NCBI GenBank assembly: GCA_013396635.1
Contig: WBMW01003210.1
Location: forward strand, 209,882-273,881
Reading direction: 5' to 3'
Origin: Penelope pileata
Lineage: Eukaryota > Chordata > Aves > Galliformes > Cracidae
Length of the DNA stretch: 64,000 nt
Under the pieces are notes generated by a model. That model worked only from the letters and a program-made list of their open reading frames with translations, made no database searches and was not told the origin of the DNA. Of this stretch, positions 10,657 to 22,600 are shown piece after piece. Position numbers and translations under genes: made by a program. The number at the start of each line of letters is the position of its first letter. Position 1 is the first letter of the stretch.

Positions 10657-13603
10657 GTCAGTTCAATAAGCAGTAAAATTAAGTTGTATATTTTTATCTA
10701 TTTCAAACTATTTTTATATATCTTGTCCTTTTATTCCTATGCTTTTTCAATAGTAGATTTCAAAACTCTGTGCAAAAATGTAAAGTACTATTAATCATGT
10801 TTTGCCGAGAAGGAGGTGAACTAATTTGCCAATATTATCCGTATTATATCCAATATTATTCATAAAGCAAGTGACAAAGTTTAAGAAGCCACGTGACTCC
10901 TAACAAAAAAAAAATTGTTTTCAAGAAGCTTCATCCTTAGTATGATGTCTGTATTCTTACCTATAAGCTGAGTTGCTCTAAAAAAAATGAGCAGAGAAAG
11001 GCTGATATTTTCTAATATTTTTGAGGGTCATGGTACCATTTGACTCGCCAATCAGACAGCAGTTCAAAGACTAAATAACTTCTTATGTATGTTCATTTCC
11101 TACTTATTGGATACTGAAAGTGCATAGAAAGCAAAATTGTTCTTACTATTATTTTTTACTCTTTTTGATCTTTTTAGTTTGTTAGTATTAAGTTATTCAT
11201 TAATCTTAATGGCCAAATATTCAATGAGAATTTGTTCAGAAGAACAAATGAAAAATATTTCAGGAAAACTGCTATGAGGTTACTTGATATAATTCTCAAA
11301 TTATTCTCTGAGAGAAGACTTATTTTTGCTGGTAAGAGAAGTCATTCTATGCTGACAGGAGCCAGCATATGTAAATTTCCATACATGCAAGACAGAAGCA
11401 AATATTTTCTGTGGAAATACTGTGAGAAGCTCCGTTGTTGGAAACCATATGCTCCTGCTTTTCATTAGTAGTTCTGTCTTTAAAAGTTACCCCACTGTCA
11501 AGTGGACAAAATCAGTATGGTACTATTGGAGACTGGAGGAATTTTGTTCTATCACTATAAAACTGTAACATGGAGATAATGGCTTTTCATGTGAAGCTGG
11601 AAAACATTAAACATTATTACATAATGGCCCATAATAAGTGTGTAATTTTGAAGCCATAGTATAGCAGGGATCATCAACAACTATTCTCTTGCAGTAATTA
11701 CAGAGGTTGGAATTGCTATTTTTGCTAAAACAATTCCAACAATCTATTTCTGATCCACTGTTTGCATCAGTAATATCAGATATGCCTATTGTTACAAAAA
11801 CAATTACATTTTAAAATGTAAAAATTGCTGAGTACATCCAGGACATTTTTACATTTGACTTCCTTTTTTCTCTGTGTTAAATGATACTGTGAAGCTGATA
11901 GTGATTATTGCATTATACAACAATTTATAATTCTAATCAGAAAGTTCAACAAAGAGGATTTTTAAAAAGAGGATTTTTAAAAAACAAAAGAAGTAGAACT
12001 TTATTGATTTTTTTTTCTTTTTTGAAAAGCAAAATCTACATTAGCAGAAATGGAGCACTGAGTTGTAATAGGTAGACTTTTGCTTTTTATTTAGACAAGA
12101 TTGAAAATGGAATAATCAGTAATAAATAATCATTTTTTGTAACATTTCTTTTAAAATAAGAACTTTTCAAATGACCTGAGCAGTATTATTAAAATTAACT
12201 TTCTTCCTGTACTCCTAGAGAATACATCTAGAAAAAAACTGTTATGGTTGCAGTGCAACTATTTACAAGAATTCGTCATAACTTTACTAATTCCATCTTG
12301 GTATGTGTCTTTGCTTTGATAAGAGGAATTCCATGGGCTAAATACTTTCTTAGACTTATATTTGAGGAAAAAATAAAATATGCTGTGACAATTGAGTGTA
12401 AAATAAATGTATAAAATAGTTTTTCTCCAGAATAACACTAAATATTCAGTGATATGTTGAAAATTTAAAGAGAAAATTGAACAGTTTATTGTAGATGTCT
12501 TCTGGAGATATGGAGACTGAAGACAATAGATGTTTCAGTTTGCTATTAAAAAAAGGAGGAAAACTGTTCTGAAAAGAGATATGGACTTTCACAATTCACA
12601 GTTCAAAATTTACCAAATTGGAAGAACACTTTCTCTATTATCTCTATCGAAAAGTGGATATTAAATAGAGATTGACAGTACAATATATTATGATCCTAGG
12701 GCCGAGCCAGCAAACCCTTAGTATACTTGCTAAGCAAGCTTATCATCACACCCTCAGTTCACTGCTCTGTAAACATCTATAACAAAAGCCTAGAATAAAA
12801 ATATTGAAAGTTGAAGAAACTTTATACTACATATAAAAAGTTTTTTTCCATGTACAGATGGATCTAAAGTGGTTTACTAGCATAACAAATTTGTTTAAGA
12901 AAGTTTTGTTTTGTCTAAATAATATTGTCTCTGCTCAACACACAAGAAAAATAAAAATAAATTTGCTCAAGACAGGTTTTATACAAACAAGAAATTTCAT
13001 TTATTAAGAATGTATGCACCTATTCATCTTTTCTGGATGACTGTGACTACGTATTGTCAGCTACCTGCATATTGTCACCTATTCTGTGTTGTCAGAGCCC
13101 ATTTGTGGTGGCTCCAAGCTGTGCCTTTCTAATTACACCTTTCTAATTTTAGATAAATTTTACATGGCACTGTTATTTATGAGAGAATTTAGCAGCTGAA
13201 AGTAGGCTAGATTGTAAATACCACTAATGACCTTATTCTGTCCATGATAATTAGCAGATTACTTACTGACTCAACTGAGAAGAAATAATACTACTATAGT
13301 CTTGTTTTGGTGAATAATTAAGATACCATAGAATAGCCAATCTTAACAAATAACAATGGATCTAGTCCTTAAGTAGCAGGATGCTATTCAATAAGTTGTA
13401 GCTAAAAAATGAGACTAGAAATGAAAGTGTTTTGGAATGTCTGTAAATCAAAGGCGTAAAATCTACTTGAAATTAATACAGCAAGAAACTGCACATTTCT
13501 ACAGCAGTACACTACATTTGAGGATTTAGTGATTCATGTGTTAAAGGATATTAAGTAAAGGATAGTGAGCAAAAAACATATATTATGCTTGGACATTACT
13601 AGT

Positions 13604-14120
13604 TGTCTTAGTTTCTAACAGAAGCTACTTGTCTCATAGTGTCTAGTATGAAGCTATGTTTTAGTCTCAGAAGAAAAACAAAACTGATAACACCTGGCAC
13701 TGTTGAACAGAGCCAAGGACATATTCAGTTCCTCATTCTTCTGCCAGTGAAACAGTTAGGGGGGGCATAAGGAGCTGGGAACTGGGAGGGGACAGGACCA
13801 GGGCAGCTGACCCAAACTGACCAAAGAGCTAGTCCATACCATATAACATCACGTGATTTTTACAGAAGAGGTTAGCCAGGAGGAAGGATTGCTGCTGGCT
13901 ATGAGCCCTTGCTCTGTGTATCCTCTTTTGTTTACATATATATATCTATGTAGTGCTATTTCTTTTACTTTTTTTACTATCTTAGTAAATGGCGTTTATA
14001 CCAACCCACGAGTTTTATTGTATTTTTCTCTTAATTCTCTCCCCCAGCCCATTTGTGGAGGGGGGAGGGTGAGCGAATAACTGTGTGGGACTTAGCTATC
14101 TGCTGGGTCAAACCACAACA
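13604..14120 (+). mobile_element. solo-LTR-like element, copy B1
   Basis: About 517 bp starting TGTCTTAGTTTCTAACAGAAG and ending GGTCAAACCACAACA. It matches 30820-31377 along its length, and 60970-61335 in the opposite orientation. The TG...CA ends, the promoter-like block CCATACCATAT at mid-length, and repeated occurrence with shared ends fit a solo LTR of an endogenous retrovirus. Target duplications are not clear (CTAGT before, GTGGT after). The TATA region seen in copy B2 is degenerate here. Confidence 0.6.
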
Positions 14121-14180
14121 GTGGTGAACTTGGTGGTGTTGGGTTGATGGACTCAATGATCTTAAAGATAATTCTATAAT
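14121..14180 (+). mobile_element. CR1 3' tail, sense
   Basis: The sequence GGTGGTGTTGGGTTGATGG followed by ACTCAATGATCTTAAAGATAA and ATTCTATAATAAA matches the last 60 bp of a CR1. It starts exactly where LTR copy B1 ends. No matching CR1 body is seen on the other side of the LTR. Confidence 0.75.
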
Positions 14181-14708
14181 AAAATTTAAGAATAACACAA
14201 GTTATTATTCCTATATAAGTGCAGAAAAACATACATTTATCACCATGTTTGCAAGAGCAGAACGACAATATATTGTAAGCTTCACATCAAATCAAGAGAA
14301 AAGAGTAATTAAGTATATGGATATAAATGGAAAATGGTATACGTTATGGTAGAAAACAGAATGACTGTGAAATACAAATAATGCATTAATTTGAAAAAAA
14401 AACATACTAATTTACTTTATAAAGGCAAGCAGTGAATTTCAGACTATCTGGATTTCAGTAGCATTGGTATGGTGTGAAATAGTTCATCAGTTATGTTGGA
14501 AAAGACATAAAATGATACAAAAGCTATAAATACAGTATGAAACTGGTTAGGAAAGTGAGGATAGACAAGAGTACTGAAAGGAAAATACAGTGTTGGAAGG
14601 TTACTGGCAGAGTTTCTTAAAGTTCAGACTCAGATCATACATATTTAGTATTCAAAATGCTAGCAGAAGACTAAGATTATGATAACTTTGTGATACCCTT
14701 TTAATTCA

Positions 14709-14939
14709 GAGAATCATAGGATCACAGAATTGTAGGGGTTGGAAGGGACCTCAAGAGATCATCGAGTCCAACTCCCCTGCCAAAGCAGGTTCCCTACTGC
14801 AGGTCACACAGGTAGGCGTCCAGATGGGTCTTGAATATCTCCAGGGGAAGGAGACTTCACAACCTCCCTGGGCAGCTTATTCCAGTGCTCCGTCACCCGC
14901 ACCGTGAAGAAGTTCTTCCACATATTGGTGCAGAACCAC
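14709..14939 (-). mobile_element. CR1 LINE fragment, antisense (CR1-F-like tail)
   Basis: The + strand begins with GAATCATAGGATCACAGAATTG and GGTTGGAAGGGACCTCAAGAG, the reverse complement of a CR1 3' end. It continues to the CCACATATTGGTGCAGAACC segment before stopping abruptly (5' truncation). It is closely similar to the start of the copy at 61933-63033. Confidence 0.92.
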
Positions 14940-16599
14940 CTATGCTCTGAGTCTTGCTGTGGTTGTTTAAAAACTCCTTAGGGACCCCAGATGCACTTTT
15001 GTGATACATACAAGATGCAATGATACTAGAGGGAGTTTTTGCTCTTGCTTTGTGTGGATTTGTACTATTTGATTGGGCCAATGGAGAATTAAACTTCTCA
15101 GTGTAGTTCTGAAGGACAAAGGGAAATATGATAGCCCTTGCAGTTTTGTTCCTTCATAGCTTGAAGGAGTTTTCCATCAGACCAGACAGTGGATGGTGTG
15201 ATATTGAATAAGACAGTACAAACTGGAGGACTGTTCTGATCAGGTCCATCTCTCCTTGCTTTTCATCCTGAGCCCTTATTTAAGTACATAAATAATTTAC
15301 TCTCTCCTTTTCACTTAGAAGAAAGAATTACACTTTTACAACCATGGAGTAAAGACCTGTAGATCATTTCATAACTAAAACTGAGCTTCTTGGAGTTTAG
15401 GTGAACCTGAAAATTAAGAAGTTATAATACTAGTTGTAAACTGCAACAGGTTATTTTCTGCTTCTGCTAGCTGATCCATCTGGATTAGATCCTGTAAAAA
15501 TTCAGCTAGAGTTGTTCTCATTGAATTTTTAAAGAGTGAAATCATAACACTGGTATGTAATAATTTCTTTTGATTAATGCTACTGGTGTGCAAGCAATGC
15601 TATGGACACAACCCCTCCTTATGGGCTGTGGACATTGCACAACAAAGCCGGGTTATTCCGTGGAGAAGGGAGAGCCACAAGAAGATGGGAGCAATGTGCA
15701 CGTGAGGGCAGCATTACAAAAATGGGCTTCAAAACCTCTGTCTGACAAATAAGGCTTCTTCTACACTACTAAATAAAGGAGAGCTAAAGCAGAGCTCAGC
15801 ACTGCAGCCCTGATCACTGCTTCACTGCTAGCTTATTCCCTTCTCCTCTGGTTTGTCTCTCCTTCAAAGTCCTCTGGAAAGACATTGGTCAGAGAGAAGG
15901 TGGGCATAGAAGGGACTTGAGAAAAAGAGAAATCCAAGAGATCAAACCAGTCATCTGATTTTTGCTGTTTTGGTTATCAACTTTTTAAAGTCGAGTATCC
16001 AGTTTTGTATTTCCTCTTCTGACAACATCTTTTCCCCTTTCTAGCACAAGATGCTGGATGCAGTGTTAACCTGCAGGCAGCCATGCCATCACAGATCTGG
16101 TGGAGTCCCCCAGCTAGGGACATGAATCCATCAGTCTGACGAGTGGAGCTGAATATAATGTCTTTTGGCTTTTCTCAGGAATGAAAGCTGGAAGTGCTCT
16201 GATTTGGAAGATCCTGTGGCTATTTCCAGCAGGAGAGCAAATAATTTCACTTTCTTTACCTACAGGATGACACAAGAAGGACTCTTCCTTGTCATTTTCC
16301 TTTTGATAAATCTCTTTTGTAGTTGTTTTTTTTTCCCTACAGAAAGGAATTATCTGTCATGGCTCTTTGCTGAAGTCCTAAAATCTTAACTATATGGAAC
16401 TGCCTGGAGTAATAATTCAGTTACTCAGGCTGACATTCTTAGCTTAAAATGACAGCTCAGATTCTGAATTTAGGGAAGTGTGTATGTGATTGAACAAGGC
16501 GTCCTGACTGAGGCTTCGTTCCATAACAAAAAATTAAAGCAGAAAAACAAAGAGTTCCTTGATCTTGGTTTTCTTTTATTTTGTTTTTGTTTCCATTTT

Positions 16600-16637
16600 T
16601 GTTTGTTTGTTTGTTTTTGTTTTTGCTTTTTTTTGTT
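16600..16637. repeat. GTTT-rich simple repeat
   Basis: Interrupted GTTT/T-rich tract in an intron. Apparent Phe/Cys-rich open frames across it are compositional artefacts. Confidence 0.8.
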
Positions 16638-17788
16638 AGATCACATGGAAACATTTAAGGATTAATATTTCAGAAAAGCTGTTTCTGTTGGGAAGTAGAG
16701 AGCTAGTAACTAAATATTCCTTCTTCTATCTGCCAATATCAAAATTCAGCATTCCCTCTCTGAATGTCAGATCAATGCAATTACTGTAATTTCTTGCTAT
16801 TCTTTATTATGGCCATTCCAAAGCATTGCAAATTGAACGTGTTTCCTTACAGTGTGATTACAGCACATGGAAAGACAATGTTTTTGCACACAGCCTTTTG
16901 AGAATTTACCATGTTTCATCTTTAATTTAATCAGGGAATATTACAGGGATTATTAAAGATGTTTGTCTTTTTTCTTTCAGACAGTATGATCTCAGGAAGA
17001 TACCAATAGATTTAGTATAATGACATGATATTAAGAACAGAATATGATCATAGCATCAGTGACCATTATGGGGAAAACTAATGAACCTATCAAACTTATC
17101 ATTAGTTTTAGACACACAGAATAAAGCATGACATTGGACTGAACCACAGAATGTATTATATCACCAGAAATTATATGGTCCTCATCCTATCTGAATCCAT
17201 AAAAAATGCTATTTCATCTCCATAAACTTTCAAACGGCCATAATATACCTTATTCCTAAATATATAATTTCTGTTTTTTTGCTGAACACTTACATTTTTA
17301 AAGTCTAATATCATTGAAACTACAGTGAACAATTTCTAGATATGTAAGAAATACATTTTCTTCACATTCTAAAGAAACCTTATTTCTACTCCATTTGTTG
17401 AAAACAATTTTTAAAAATATCAGGAAATACTGTTTGTTTCTATTCTGAGCAATACATAAACCACTCTTAGTGAATGCTATGAAGAAGAAATGGTTTCTAC
17501 ATTTATAGAAAGCATAAAGGCTGCCAACCAACATTTTGTGTACATCACAAATTATTTACCCCACTGCAGTCTTTTCTGACAAAAAGGTAGTTGCTTCAAT
17601 AACACAAAAACTAGAAAATAGCTTTTGCTGCACAAATCTTAGTAGTACATAAAATAGAAAGCAGGGTGTAACTATGGAACAGCAAATCATATTATGAGGA
17701 ACACATTTCTTCATAGCACATTTCTTTCAGTATTAAATTCAGAAATCATTATATTTATTCCTGGATTTTCTTTTTTTCTTTTTCTTCC

Positions 17789-17805
17789 TTTTTTTTTTTT
17801 TTTTT
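17789..17805. repeat. poly(T) tract
   Basis: An unbroken run of T within a T-rich intronic segment. Confidence 0.8.
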
Positions 17806-19585
17806 ACCTGAGAAGTTCCACATACGTATCATATTCATTAGTAATTCCTACTCTTGGTGAATACCATTTTGCATCACATCAAAAATGCTTCTTTTCTTTA
17901 GAAGTAAATAAAAAAGAAGATCAAAAAGAGCTGAAAACATTATAAATCTGACATCAAAAAGAATGAAAAATATGTATAAACTATGTCAGAGAAAATGTAT
18001 ATGGCAACAGTGCCTGAACAATCTCTACAACATGATCAGAGAAAGGAGGATAGCTGAGTCAAGACTGGTATTAAATGTATTACTGAGGCAGTTTGATCAC
18101 TGAGAATAATATATCGTTTTAACTCAGGCTGTTCCATAAGGAAATTCCTTTTCTGTAGCTCTGTTAAATGAGCCCCCAAAACAAATTTTTTTACAAAGTT
18201 CCTTGATGTGCCTCTCCATAACATAAAAGCCAGGACCTCTATCTGCCCTTTAAGATCAGATCAACACATTAGAAATGTAATGAAGAACACTAGGCCAAAG
18301 AAGAAATTGCAGGCTCTGCTACTACAGGGGAATGTGAATTCATCGTTTTGCTGAGCAAGTGAACTACACCTGAAAGATGGAGAGATGCTGCTAGAGTGTG
18401 CTTTGCTGTCTGTGTTCAAGCCTTGTCTCTATGTCTTGTCTTAGGAAACTTTTCAGTAATAAAGGTAATTATATTTAAATCAGATAATAAAGCAAAAGAT
18501 CTGAACGATTTCCTTAACTCAGGTCTTGTTTTGATACGTGACAGATTTTGGACACTCTTCTTTCTCAATGCAATAAACAGGGATACAAATTTTTGCTATG
18601 GTTCAACAATATATTTCAGCAAATCTCACTATATATTTACCCAGATAACTATCCAGCCACAGAAGGAAGTTGAACCTCTATGAAGTGTTGATTGTTTTCA
18701 AGGTGCACAGTAAAACTTGACTATGACAATGCTATTGGGTAGCCCTAACTCTTGTGGTGTGCACCTTGTCCATTTCTTTGCTACATTAAAGGATGCCCTC
18801 CTCTGAGGGAGGGCAGAGGGGACAGTCCTTTACTACAGGTTCTCCATTCCAGATCATAAGGAGGCCAGGACTGTAGACTGTTTATAAATAGCATAGAGAT
18901 AAAAACACAGACATAAGGCCAATGGTAACAACACAGGTAACAAAAGGTACAAATCTAGGTCTTAGTTCCTGGATGTGCATTCCAGGCCTAAAACAGCAAA
19001 TGCCTCACAGCTGACAGTAGATCTCACGTCCCAAACACTAGTGCCTGTGACTTCAAGGGCATGACAACATAATCTTAAATAGTTCTTTTACTTAACATTT
19101 CACTACCCCTGTGAGTATTACTTCTTACTTGGTATAACCACAGAGCGGGATTGACTGAGCGCTCTAGTTAGGTATCATTCAATCTGAACAGAAAAAAAAA
19201 AAAAGGGCACTAAAAAGCCAGGAAGAGAATGAATGCTCCATTTATTTCTGAAGTTAAGCTGTTCAAGGAGCATGAAAAGTGGGGGGAGGGAGGAGGTCAT
19301 TTACAAACAAAAAAGATTTTCAAAAAAAATCATAAGGGATCCTGTCACAGTTTACTGCACCCGTCATCAATGAAAAGATATTGATGTAGCATGACACAAA
19401 TAAAGAAGTACAACAGTAATAATCTCTTCATCTTCTTCCGTTTTTCATGTTCCCCATAAGTGTCATACCTTCTTGTAAGTATTAAGGTAGAATAAAGGAA
19501 GTAAATGACAGTTTCAGACAGAGTGTTTTTGATAAATCTAAGTTGTTACGGTGGAGGTTTATTGTTTCAATTTTTCTTAATACAG

Positions 19586-19695
19586 AACCCACTGCTGCTC
19601 CTATCGATGTCAAAGCTACGAGTTTGTCTGTGTCAGAGATTCTTGTTGCGTGGAAACATATTAAAGAAAGTCTAGGAAGACCACAGGGATTTGAG
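19586..19695 (+). CDS. CNTN6: CNTN6 exon: start of FN3 domain 3
   Basis: This 110-bp exon lies between a TACAG acceptor and a GTATGA donor, phase 1 in and phase 0 out. Joined to the previous exon it reads EPTAAPIDVKATSVSVSEI, then LVAWKHIKESLGRPQGFE. The Pro-rich interdomain linker and the I-L-V-A-W strand B mark the start of an FN3 repeat. The wording of this stretch is one of the main reasons for choosing contactin-6 over its paralogues. Introns of about 9 kb lie on both sides. Confidence 0.93.
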
Positions 19696-22600
19696 GTATG
19701 AACACAGAATATCATAATGAGAAGTCTTGCTGCTTTTGCTAGCATTGCATTCTGTTAACATGTGGTGTAGTGAAACTTCAATGGAAATTATACTCATTTT
19801 AGCATACTTATAACTAGCTGTAGAACAACGGCCACAACTGTAGCACTGGCACATCTTTTATTTATTTGTGCTTGAAAACTGTTCAACACCAGTTCCTATA
19901 ACATCTCTTTGACACTTCAAAAAGAGCTGAAAGAACTGCAAGTGACCGAGCATACCTCTTTCATAGTCTGGGGAATATTAGGTATTGACTGTTTCCAGCT
20001 CTAAGTGCCCAGTTCAAACTTGTTATTTACTGAGAGCCACCAATATACAGTAAAAAAAGCAGTCTCTGCCATTCCTGTGCTCTCATCCAGCAGTGGCTGG
20101 GGGACATCTGCTGGGCAGACCACAAAAGGTCATAAGGCAGTAGCAGCACTGTCCACAAATAAAGTTCTGCTTAGAGACAGCCCTCTGTGACCTGGGACAT
20201 GGAACCAGTCCTGACAATGGACCTTCTTTCTCCTTTGGATCATGTTATATTTTCAGATCCAGTTTACATTCCGAACCTCCAGGAACAGGTTGGATCTAGG
20301 ACTAAACCTATCTTTGGGGCCACCGTGATCCATCTCAACCTCATGGTTCAGACTATGCTGCTGTCAAGAAATAACCCATCTAGACTCAATTTACAGGTTT
20401 GGCAGTGCAGGTTATTTGACTAGATTAGTCATTTTGAGAGTGCTGACTCTTTCCTGATTGTCTGCAGTAACAAAGAAAAGATGGTAAACAAGTAAATCTG
20501 AGGCAGATACCAATGTTATGGATAGCCAAAGACTAATTAGATTAATCAAAAAATAAGTTACGGTACATCAATTAGTATTATTTATATTATTGATTAACAC
20601 TGTAACTATCAAATGCATGCATCTTGAATATTTTCTAGTGCAAGTTGCCAGAATTTAATATAGCTTCCTATACTTAGCTCCTGTGCAGTATTTATTTTTA
20701 TTTTAAAGCTTGAAGGATATTATATTTACCTCCAGAAAGTCCTAAAAAAGCATTATCAAGGAAAACTCTGAACAATAAGCTTATACACAATGTGTTCTTG
20801 TTATTAATGTTTGGCAAAAGCATGATAGATCTAATATTGACTAAGAAATGTGCTTTTTTATTCATCTCTGTCTTATGCTCAAATTAAAAGGATGTTTCTA
20901 GTTCAAAGATTCCTTAGAAAAACAATTCAGGACTTTAATTTGTCCTTTCAGTCTGCATTTAGGATATGTGAAACTTTGAATAAAGATAGACTCTGAGACC
21001 ATTGTGCCTTAATATAGCCCTTACTTTAGCAGAATAGCTGAGTACCTGCTTAACTTGATTTCCTTGGTCCAGATTAGGTATGAATTAAGTAACTGAATTA
21101 AAAGGTTTTTAAATGAGGTGTGGGCCTCTGGTCTTAGTAATAAGGATGTATCTCTTGCATCTTCTTCAATGACTCTTTGAGTCCTCTTCCTGTAAGCCAT
21201 GATCCAAAAAGCTTAGATCATTCCAATACTATATTTAGTCCCCAGAAAATTTATCTGAAGCAGTGGTATAGTCCTATGATGAGTACACAACTCCAGCAAC
21301 AATATTACGCTTTAAAACTCAGAAACAAACTCTTGATGTTGCCCCAGGTTCTGTTGGCCAATGAAGAACTGGAGTAGCCATGCTCTCCAACCCTTACAGA
21401 GGTTTCTGTCATGCCACAAAGAGACCATTCCTAGGAAGTCTCAGTTTTGCTCTGTTTTGATGGCACCACTCAGTCCTGCCACACTTTTCCTTAGGGAGCA
21501 GTGCCACCCTCCCCACCTCAGTCCTTCTCAGATAACCACAAAGGGACTCCTGACAGGGAAGCACGCTGACTCACAGCCTCCTCTACAGTTCAATCTCTAC
21601 AGTTTAGTTTTAACAGTTCCCTGAGTCTTGTGACCTGTTGCCGCACAGTGTACTCTCAGCAGCATGTCTGGGGAAGAGCTGGGATCTGGCAACCATCACC
21701 AATGGCCTTAGGAAGGGAAAACAGATACTCCAAGTACAGTCTTGGACTAGACAGCTGTGTCTAGTACAGCATATTTACCACACAGTTTAGACACAATCTA
21801 TTGTTTTTTCTACACAATTTTCCGTAGCCTCTTGGTACTTAGATGTTCCTGTATTACAGTCCCCGTGGGCTGTGACCGTGACAAGAACCCCCAGGTCTCT
21901 CACTTGTTTATGTCTCTTTCCCATATACATCTCCATGCTGAACTCCACAAACTCCCTGTCAGTTCTCCGTCACCGTACTTTAGCCCTATTTCTCCTTTAT
22001 GTTAAAAGTATGTTTAGCCCTTTGCATATAGTTTACTTCATGAAACAAAACCAATACCTAACCACTTACCTTTACGACTGCTACGTATAAAGAGAACAAA
22101 ATTCTATCCAACAGAGATGACATTTGCCTTGCAAGTGTTGTCCCTCTCCATGCTGAAGTGTTCTACTTGTTACTAACCTCTGTCTTCAATTTCCAGGCCG
22201 GGCTTTTATCCTCTGAAATAAACTACTCACTGCATCCTGTCTTTTTCTCTTTAGAAAGATGACTTTTTTTTACTCCCTCAAAGGCATCTTGACATCTTTT
22301 AAATTACACCTACTATTTTTACTCTCATCCTCATTCCATTGATCACATTGATTCCCAAAATATTCTGTGAGCTTTGTCTTACATCATTTAAAAATAAAAA
22401 CATAGATGTTCTTTTTCAGATGAAAATGATTTCTCTATAAATTTATTTCTACATAACTTCAATGCATTTTGCTTTCATCACCCACTTGCCACAAAGGAGT
22501 TGCCTTACCTCTGCAGATGAGTGCTGGTAACAGAAGTCTCTGACAGACAGGACGATGGGCTCTCTTCATATCAGAGGTGATCTTTGTGTCCTGGAAAGTG

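Larger units (their letters stand above)
10657..19585 (+). other. CNTN6: CNTN6 intron with LTR and CR1 fragments
   Basis: This 8.9-kb phase 1 intron separates FN3 domains 2 and 3. It holds an LTR-like element at 13604-14120, a CR1 3' tail directly after it, an antisense CR1 fragment at 14709-14939, and GTTT and poly-T runs. A somewhat more GC-rich block at about 15560-16160 and another at about 18720-19060 match no repeat or gene I know. Confidence 0.8.

Noticed and set aside
16457..16665. Lys/Asn-rich and Phe/Cys-rich frames on opposite strands
   Set aside because: They arise from a GTTT/T-rich simple repeat.
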